DNA from: Spirochaetaceae bacterium 4572_59 | GTDB taxonomy: Bacteria; Spirochaetota; Spirochaetia; DSM-2461 | Direction of reading: 5' to 3' | NCBI GenBank assembly: GCA_002084805.1 | Contig: NBMC01000023.1 | Location: 1-57,857, forward strand | Length of the DNA: 57,857 nucleotides | Part shown: piece after piece, positions 52,620-57,857 of the stretch | Numbering within the stretch: the stretch's first letter is position 1 | Layout: every line of letters begins with the position of its first letter | Translations under genes and position numbers: made by a program | The notes under the pieces: generated by a model | What the model was told of the DNA's origin: nothing | Database searches by the model: none | The model's input: only the letters and a program-made list of their open reading frames with translations

Positions 52620-54059
52620 ATGAAAAAATTTTTTACATTTGGGACCCTTGTCCTTTGTTTAACAGGCGTTTTGTCTGCAACTGATCTGAATTTCAGTTCA
52701 TTGTCCAATCAAGCCACTTACGGCCTGTTTCTGAATGAGCTGGATGCGGCAGCCTCTCCCTATGAAAGTTCACAGGGCCCCGGGTTTAGCGACCTGAAAA
52801 ATGATTACCTTTTTGGTGGAGTGGTTGCGAATATTGAAGGACTGAATGATAATTCTACCAGCAACACATTTGTTACAGGTTATTATTCTGCTGGAAATAG
52901 TCCCTGGTCACTTTTTGCCTATGTCGATTTCGCCAATGCAGATCCCACTGTAGGAACGGAAGAGACTGTTGTTTATAGCTCCGCAACTGAAAAGATAACA
53001 ACAAGCTATGAGATTCCCGCCTACAATGAGATTGAATCGGATATACAGTTCCTTATGAATTTCGGCAATATTAATACGGGTCTCGCAATAGAATTATTAA
53101 CAGACGACAATAGGCTATTTAGCGCTAACTACTCTCAGGTAAGCGATATCGCCGGTTCTGCCTTTGATAATACTTACGAAGATAAAAACGGCTCCACACT
53201 GGACTACACATTAAGAGCTCCTTTCTTTATGGAATCCGGAGAAAAGAAACATAGCGCACAGCTTTTCTACAAACGTTCCAGGGAAGATAATTCTACTCTG
53301 AGCGATGAAAAAGATAATACAGCCAGCACCTACTCAAAAACAGAGCTTGAAGATAAAGATATTACCAGTACATTTGGTGCTTGGTATGAACTCACCATGC
53401 CCCTTGGAAGAGGAGAGATCAGACCTTACATCCTGGCACAGAAGAACGGAAAAAAACATGATACAACAACAACTGTTGACAATAATGGTACAGTAACGAA
53501 AACTGAAGTAACAAGAGATTACGAAGGCGGTTTCAGTTTTGCTATCGGTTCCAGTTATTATATGGAATTAAATCCCGCCGGAGACTGGTTGAAATTCAGA
53601 ATCAAGCCTGCTGCTGAATATTCGAGAGATTCTGAGCCCTATGAAACAGACCGCGAAACAAAAAATACCGCAGCGGGAGCCACAACTACGACAAAAAGGC
53701 AGGGAGCTGTAGATAAGAACATAAGTAGCAAAATCACTGTACAGCTGGATTCTGCCATGGAAATCAGACCAGAAAACTGGTTACTGGGATTCCAGATGGG
53801 CTCCAGAATCCTCGCAGCTCGGGAGAAAGAGATAACAGAAACTGAAAATCCGGATGTTGTAGATGCTGCAGGTGTCGTAATCGAGGATAATGACTCTTCC
53901 AATACGGTAGATTTCATAGACTGGACGTCTACTGTCAACATGCGTTACGGATTCTTCGTTCCTCTTCCAGACGATTACAGAATGGATTTTACTCTGAATG
54001 CCAACAATCTATTTGAATTTGAAAACGTATCAGTTCAGCTGATTGTTCCTCTCAACTAG
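52620..54059 (+). CDS. predicted outer-membrane beta-barrel protein
   Basis: No named family recognised. A signal peptide (KKFFTFGTLVLCLTGVLSA) is followed by 460 residues rich in Ser, Thr, Asn and aromatic residues with alternating patterns (WSLFAYVDFANAD, FSFAIGSSYYMEL, NWLLGFQMGSRILAA) and ends VSVQLIVPLN, consistent with a beta-barrel whose last strand closes at the C-terminus. Low-complexity Thr/Asp stretches (DTTTTVDNNGTVTKTEVTRD) look like surface loops. AAAGGAAA precedes the ATG. Its own terminator follows, so it is a single unit. A porin or surface antigen is plausible but not proven. Confidence 0.75.
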   Translation: MKKFFTFGTLVLCLTGVLSATDLNFSSLSNQATYGLFLNELDAAASPYESSQGPGFSDLKNDYLFGGVVANIEGLNDNSTSNTFVTGYYSAGNSPWSLFAYVDFANADPTVGTEETVVYSSATEKITTSYEIPAYNEIESDIQFLMNFGNINTGLAIELLTDDNRLFSANYSQVSDIAGSAFDNTYEDKNGSTLDYTLRAPFFMESGEKKHSAQLFYKRSREDNSTLSDEKDNTASTYSKTELEDKDITSTFGAWYELTMPLGRGEIRPYILAQKNGKKHDTTTTVDNNGTVTKTEVTRDYEGGFSFAIGSSYYMELNPAGDWLKFRIKPAAEYSRDSEPYETDRETKNTAAGATTTTKRQGAVDKNISSKITVQLDSAMEIRPENWLLGFQMGSRILAAREKEITETENPDVVDAAGVVIEDNDSSNTVDFIDWTSTVNMRYGFFVPLPDDYRMDFTLNANNLFEFENVSVQLIVPLN

Positions 54060-54083
54060 TCTTTCATAATTGATTTATACACT

Positions 54084-54116
54084 TGCCGGATGCCTCAGGG
54101 TATCCGGCATTTTTTT
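54084..54116 (+). terminator. intrinsic terminator after the beta-barrel gene
   Basis: TGCCGGAT (54084-54091) pairs with ATCCGGCA (54102-54109), followed by seven T (54110-54116). Confidence 0.85.
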
Positions 54117-54121
54117 ATACC

Positions 54122-54150
54122 TTGACCTTCCCCCCCAATCTCTTTATAAA
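54122..54150 (+). promoter_or_regulatory. promoter of pfp
   Basis: TTGACC (54122-54127), 17-nt spacer containing a run of C, TATAAA (54145-54150). It gives a leader of about 115 nt. The leader holds GGGATCTTTTATCACCCCGGGAT, shown here only as the GGGATC and CCCGGG ends; no known riboswitch is recognised. Confidence 0.55.
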
Positions 54151-54270
54151 CATAGATAATGTCAATAATACCGGGATGCCGATCCGTAGCAAGGGATCTT
54201 TTATCACCCCGGGATAAAACTATTAAACTGCCCCATCCGGGACAGAACCTACAGTAAGGAGTTATATACA

Positions 54271-55929
54271 ATGAGTGAACTATCACCACTGCAGAAAGCC
54301 CGATACAACTACCAGCCCAAGCTGCCGGCAGTCCTTCAGGGCGATATTAAAAATATCAGCTGTGAAATGGGAGAACCCACCGAATCCGTAGCCGATCAGG
54401 CTGCTGTTAAAGATCTTTTTGCCAGAACATATGGGAATCCTATTGCCCGTTTCGTCAAAGGCAGCAATGCCAATGCCGGTAAAAAAATCAACCTGGGTGT
54501 TATCCTCTCAGGCGGACAGGCACCCGGTGGACACAACGTTATTGCCGGTATCTACGACGGACTGAAAAACTCCAATCCCGATTCAAAGCTCTACGGCTTC
54601 CTTGGCGGACCTGCCGGAATCATGAATGGTAAACTCGTTGAAATCGACGATGCCAAGATGGATGCCTACAGAAACACCGGAGGATTCGACATTATCGGAT
54701 CCGGCCGTGACAAACTGGAAACAAAAGAACAGTTTGAAATGTCTCTTGCTACCTGTCGTAAATACGATATTTCCGGTGTAGTAATCATCGGCGGAGATGA
54801 CTCCAACACAAATGGAGCCGTACTGGCCGAGTACTTTGCAAATAAAGAATCAGGAATCACTGTAGTTGGCTGTCCCAAAACAATCGACGGTGACCTGAAA
54901 AACGAATACATTGAAACCTCCTTCGGTTTCGACACCGCAACTAAAACATACTCCGAACTGATCGGAAACATCGAAAAAGATTCCAACTCTGCCAAGAAAT
55001 ACTGGCATTTCATCAAACTGATGGGTAGAAGCGCTTCTCATATAGCTCTGGAATGCGCCCTTGAAACACAGCCCAACCTCTGTATCATCTCAGAAGAAGT
55101 AGAAGTGAAGAAAATGACTCTGGCCCAGGTGGTAGACCAGGTTGCAGATGTTGTGATCAAAAGAGCTGCCAATGGAATGAACTTTGGTGTGGCCCTGATT
55201 CCCGAAGGACTGATTGAATTCATCCCCGAGGTAGGAGCCCTGATTTCTCAGCTGAACGACCTGATGGCTCACCATGCTGATTACTTTGTATCCCTGAAAA
55301 CCTTTGAAAATCAGCGGGAATGGTTGAACCAGAAACTAGATAAAAACTCTTCCTATGTATTCTCATCCCTCCCCAGAACGATTCAGATGCAGCTTCTCAT
55401 GGACAGAGATCCCCATGGAAACGTACAGGTTTCCAGAATTGAAACTGAAAAACTTCTGATCGAGATGGTTGGAGAAAAACTCTCTCAGATGAAGGTGGAA
55501 GGAAATTTTAACGGTAAGTTCAATGCGCTGGCTCACTTCTTCGGTTACGAAGGACGCTGTGCCTTCCCATCCAACTTTGACTCAGACTACTGTTACACCC
55601 TTGGTTACTCTGCCTTTATCCTGATGAGCCACGGTCTGACCGGTTACATCTCCAATGTGGGAGACCTGCAGAAACCCGCCGACCAGTGGGTACCCGGAGG
55701 ATGTCCTCTTACCATGATGATGAATATGGAACAGAGACACGGATCCCTTAAACCCGTTATTAAGAAAGCACTGGTTGAACTTGATGGAGCACCTTTTAAA
55801 GCCTTTGCCGCAAAACGTGACGAATGGGCTGTAAAAACAGCCTTCACCTTTCCCGGTGCTATTCAGTACTATGGTCCGGACGAAGTCTGTAACCAGCCCA
55901 CTGAAACTCTGAAATACGAGAAAGCTTAA
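54271..55929 (+). CDS. pfp: PPi-dependent 6-phosphofructokinase
   Basis: The enzyme phosphorylates fructose-6-phosphate reversibly with pyrophosphate. PPi-type signatures are present: [15 protein letters not shown] (about 76-90), [10 protein letters not shown] with Asp where ATP enzymes have Gly (about 173-182), [12 protein letters not shown] with the PPi-specific Lys (about 201-212), [11 protein letters not shown] and [13 protein letters not shown]. The length of 552 fits the long plant-like/spirochaete beta type. AAGGAG lies upstream of the ATG, with a strong promoter and terminator around it, so it is monocistronic. Codon use looks biased to frequent codons, as expected for a highly expressed glycolytic gene. 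Together with a PPi-metabolising PPDK this would give PPi-based glycolysis, but the PPDK-like protein here has a degraded ATP domain. Confidence 0.97.
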   Translation: MSELSPLQKARYNYQPKLPAVLQGDIKNISCEMGEPTESVADQAAVKDLFARTYGNPIARFVKGSNANAGKKINLGVILSGGQAPGGHNVIAGIYDGLKNSNPDSKLYGFLGGPAGIMNGKLVEIDDAKMDAYRNTGGFDIIGSGRDKLETKEQFEMSLATCRKYDISGVVIIGGDDSNTNGAVLAEYFANKESGITVVGCPKTIDGDLKNEYIETSFGFDTATKTYSELIGNIEKDSNSAKKYWHFIKLMGRSASHIALECALETQPNLCIISEEVEVKKMTLAQVVDQVADVVIKRAANGMNFGVALIPEGLIEFIPEVGALISQLNDLMAHHADYFVSLKTFENQREWLNQKLDKNSSYVFSSLPRTIQMQLLMDRDPHGNVQVSRIETEKLLIEMVGEKLSQMKVEGNFNGKFNALAHFFGYEGRCAFPSNFDSDYCYTLGYSAFILMSHGLTGYISNVGDLQKPADQWVPGGCPLTMMMNMEQRHGSLKPVIKKALVELDGAPFKAFAAKRDEWAVKTAFTFPGAIQYYGPDEVCNQPTETLKYEKA

Positions 55930-55956
55930 TTTCCCTTAAGAAGGAAGTAATTGTAT

Positions 55957-55982
55957 GGCCGCCTTCGGGTGGTCTTTTTTTT
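55957..55982 (+). terminator. intrinsic terminator after pfp
   Basis: GGCCGCC, loop TTCG, GGTGGTC (two G-T wobble pairs), then eight T from 55975. Confidence 0.85.
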
Positions 55983-56101
55983 ATATTTCTAATGGCAAGC
56001 TCCTGCGGGGCCGGGATAACAGCTCAATCGAATGGATGGGCGTCCGTCTATCTGAAAATCCATAAAAAAAACTGTTTCATCAAGTGAATCTTCCACCCGG
56101 A

Positions 56102-57349
56102 TTAACCGACGTAATCGGAATAAATAATACAATTATTTTTACCTGAACTCTTAGCCTCATACATGGCTTTATCAGCCATCTGGATTATTTCGGTAGTATC
56201 CTCAGACCAGAATATACTGGAAGCAATCCCTATACTGAGAGTAATTTTCTCTCTTTTGCTCCAACTACCCAGGATATCCTGCAAACCGGAAGAAAATTTT
56301 TTCTGAACTGATTCAACGATTTTCTTCGCATCTTCAATTTGACAATTTTCAAGGAGAATTAAAAACTCATCTCCTCCATATCGGGCACAAGTATCACTTT
56401 TCCGGGAACTTTCTCTCAGAATTTCACCGACATAAGTGATCAAATTATCTCCACAACAGTGACCGAGTTCATCATTAACACTCTTAAAATTATCAACATC
56501 AATAAACATAAGGCAATCACTTATGTCTACACGGCTTAGTTCAGCAACTCTCTGTTCCAAAACCTCAGTAAAATACTGACGAGAGAATAAAGTAGAGAGA
56601 TTATCATAGATAAGGTTCTTATATATTTCCTTGTTCTCTTTTTTAATACGATCCAACTCGAGATCCCTGAGCTCAGCATATCTACCGCTGAACAAAGATA
56701 AACTAAAGGTCATAATAATAGGACCAAGGGATATCTTCATATTAACAATAGATAAAACCGCTCCTAAAATCCCGTCAAACAGAGCTTCACAAAACCAGAA
56801 AATCAAGGCAAGAAGAATAGGGGCTGTTAAGTAGAGTTGATCCTTATTTTTTAATAATCCAATGAAAAATCTCATAAGCACAACAAGATCTGCCAAATAG
56901 ATAGTCAGAAGCAGGAATGGAAAAAATGAACCTTTTATTACGGAGCTATGTGTTTTAACAGGATTAAGTTCTTTTGTAAAAAATAAATCTGTGGGCAGAT
57001 AGATAAAAATTATCAGAATTATTGTCAGAAAAATAAGAAAGTTTCGCAATTTTCGGGATTCTTTTTGAATAATTTCTGATGTTAATAAAAACACAAGAGA
57101 AATGACAGAAACGCCCCCGGCATAGCAAAGCCTCGTCCAGAAAAGAACATATTTCACATTTATACTGGATGAATAAACAGAGTAAGCGAACAAATATATA
57201 AAGACTGAAAACATGAGAGCAGAAAGAATCAAAGATAATCTTTCTTTTTTAACAACAATGTTGGATACAATATAATAAATCGCAAATGTCAGAGCGATAA
57301 CTGACCCAACGAGACTGCTTATGGAATCAATGTTTATATTTATTGTCAT
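56102..57349 (-). CDS. membrane diguanylate cyclase (GGDEF)
   Basis: The N-terminal half (residues about 10-225) has seven or eight hydrophobic segments, similar to the 7TM sensor of some histidine kinases. A short coiled coil (LRDLELDRIKKENKEIYKNL) links it to a GGDEF domain (about 250-412). The active site is intact (ARYGGDEFLILLE, about 322-334) and an inhibitory I-site RxxD (RKSD) lies five residues upstream, so c-di-GMP feedback is expected. FIDVDNFKSVNDELGH carries the metal-binding Asp. It should make c-di-GMP in response to an unknown membrane or small-molecule signal. No clear ribosome site precedes the ATG. Confidence 0.95.
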   Translation of the reverse strand: MTININIDSISSLVGSVIALTFAIYYIVSNIVVKKERLSLILSALMFSVFIYLFAYSVYSSSINVKYVLFWTRLCYAGGVSVISLVFLLTSEIIQKESRKLRNFLIFLTIILIIFIYLPTDLFFTKELNPVKTHSSVIKGSFFPFLLLTIYLADLVVLMRFFIGLLKNKDQLYLTAPILLALIFWFCEALFDGILGAVLSIVNMKISLGPIIMTFSLSLFSGRYAELRDLELDRIKKENKEIYKNLIYDNLSTLFSRQYFTEVLEQRVAELSRVDISDCLMFIDVDNFKSVNDELGHCCGDNLITYVGEILRESSRKSDTCARYGGDEFLILLENCQIEDAKKIVESVQKKFSSGLQDILGSWSKREKITLSIGIASSIFWSEDTTEIIQMADKAMYEAKSSGKNNCIIYSDYVG

Positions 57350-57550
57350 ATTAAGCTCACTTCTATCATTTTAATAGCAGAAGGACTCAATAATCAATAA
57401 AATTTAGGGAAAAAGGGTCGTTTACCCCCCCCTGATCTTATTTTAAATCATTGCAGGAGTCAGTCTTCCTGAACACAACAGGAAGAAAGAGCGGATTCAC
57501 CGTACTCTACTACCCGGACCATTTTTCTATTATTTTTTTTGTTTGAGACA

Positions 57551-57579
57551 TTGACTGCTCGTATCATTCTTCCTATCAT
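57551..57579 (+). promoter_or_regulatory. promoter candidate near the right edge
   Basis: TTGACT (57551-57556), 17-nt spacer, TATCAT (57574-57579). The same -10 hexamer and spacing occur at the parE promoter. Confidence 0.5.
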
Positions 57580-57660
57580 TTGAGTTTATGCCTTGGTAAA
57601 GACTGATAAATATCTTACATCATTTATAGAAAAACTAAAATTAGAACAGCAGGAGGACAT

Positions 57661-57771
57661 GTGTCCAAGTTAATAAAATCTCTTACAGGGATTGCTTTTT
57701 TAGCTTTTCCCGAAATGAAAGAACGTCTTTTACGTGAACTTACGGTTCGTTTTCTGTTCCCCGCCAGCTGA
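57661..57771 (+). CDS. short ORF, 36 codons, small protein or truncated gene
   Basis: GTG start with AGGAGG four bases upstream and a promoter candidate about 80 bases before. The product (SKLIKSLTGIAFLAFPEMKE, then basic residues) has a short hydrophobic segment. An ATG two bases earlier opens only a four-codon frame. It could be a genuine small protein, or the 5' remnant of a deleted gene. No family is recognised. Confidence 0.35.
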   Translation: MSKLIKSLTGIAFLAFPEMKERLLRELTVRFLFPAS

Positions 57772-57857
57772 CCTTTCCGATGTATTCCCAAACTTAACAG
57801 ATAAGGTTACCATTTAAAGACAAATAGAGTTCCTGTCGTTGACAGAAAAAGAGAAGA

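Larger units (their letters stand above)
57350..57857. other. right-edge region with little coding sequence
   Basis: About 500 bases without a recognised gene. It holds a promoter candidate at 57551-57579 and a 36-codon ORF at 57661. From 57772 to the edge I see nothing further; a gene may begin beyond the window. Confidence 0.6.

Noticed and set aside
55983-56101. Terminator for the GGDEF gene on the minus strand
   Set aside because: A T-run of eight follows only a four-base-pair stem, too weak to list.

Overview
The window looks like chromosome of a spirochaete (Spirochaetales, free-living Spirochaeta/Oceanispirochaeta-like rather than Borrelia or Leptospira). The main reason is a cytoplasmic filament gene (cfpA) followed by a small unknown gene and a pyruvate phosphate dikinase-like gene, the order I recall from Treponema pallidum (TP0748, TP0747, TP0746). 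A PPi-dependent phosphofructokinase, a compact 640-residue ParC with its ParE, and many lipoproteins and beta-rich envelope proteins agree with this. No tRNA, rRNA, IS element, prophage or CRISPR array was seen. Most genes are on the minus strand.

Layout. 1-3.8 kb: a chemoreceptor pseudogene, a NusG paralog with a damaged KOW domain, an EamA transporter and an aminopeptidase P. 3.9-4.0 kb: a possible small RNA on the plus strand. 4.0-9.2 kb: cmoB, cmoA, a YitT protein, a DjlA-like co-chaperone and ygiQ. 9.3-12.6 kb: a secreted duplicated-domain protein, a class III cyclase and a MinD-like ATPase. 13.3-15.3 kb: ilvN and ilvB, both apparently carrying in-frame deletions. 15.5-26.4 kb: a J-domain protein, then the filament neighbourhood (PPDK-like, unknown, cfpA, a membrane protein with an SD-rich repeat stalk and LysM-like tail, and two TPR-like or unknown ORFs). 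26.4-27.3 kb: a VanY-type lipoprotein.

27.3-42.2 kb: fourteen minus-strand genes packed with overlaps or short gaps, reading parE, parC, OmpA-like, folP, cdaA, cdaR, acpS, DUF2225, truA, uracil-DNA glycosylase-like, priA, def, fmt, PASTA, and closed by a hairpin at 27.3 kb. 42.2-50.3 kb: a flavodiiron protein, a DUF188 protein, manA, a polysaccharide deacetylase lipoprotein, and a LacI regulator divergent from galT-galK with a visible promoter and operator. 50.5-57.9 kb: a DUF4349 lipoprotein and its broken paralog, a predicted beta-barrel protein, pfp, a GGDEF cyclase, and a nearly empty right edge.

Two patterns run through the window. First, five loci (chemoreceptor, NusG paralog, ilvB, ilvN, second DUF4349 gene) appear to lack internal blocks of conserved sequence, as if small deletions recur in this genome. 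Second, five genes (J-domain protein, VanY lipoprotein, parE, manA, DUF4349 lipoprotein) have a sigma70-like -10 box ending only 7-8 nt before the start codon and no Shine-Dalgarno sequence, which predicts leaderless mRNAs. Three nucleotide-signalling enzymes are also present: c-di-AMP synthase, c-di-GMP synthase with an I-site, and an atypical class III cyclase.
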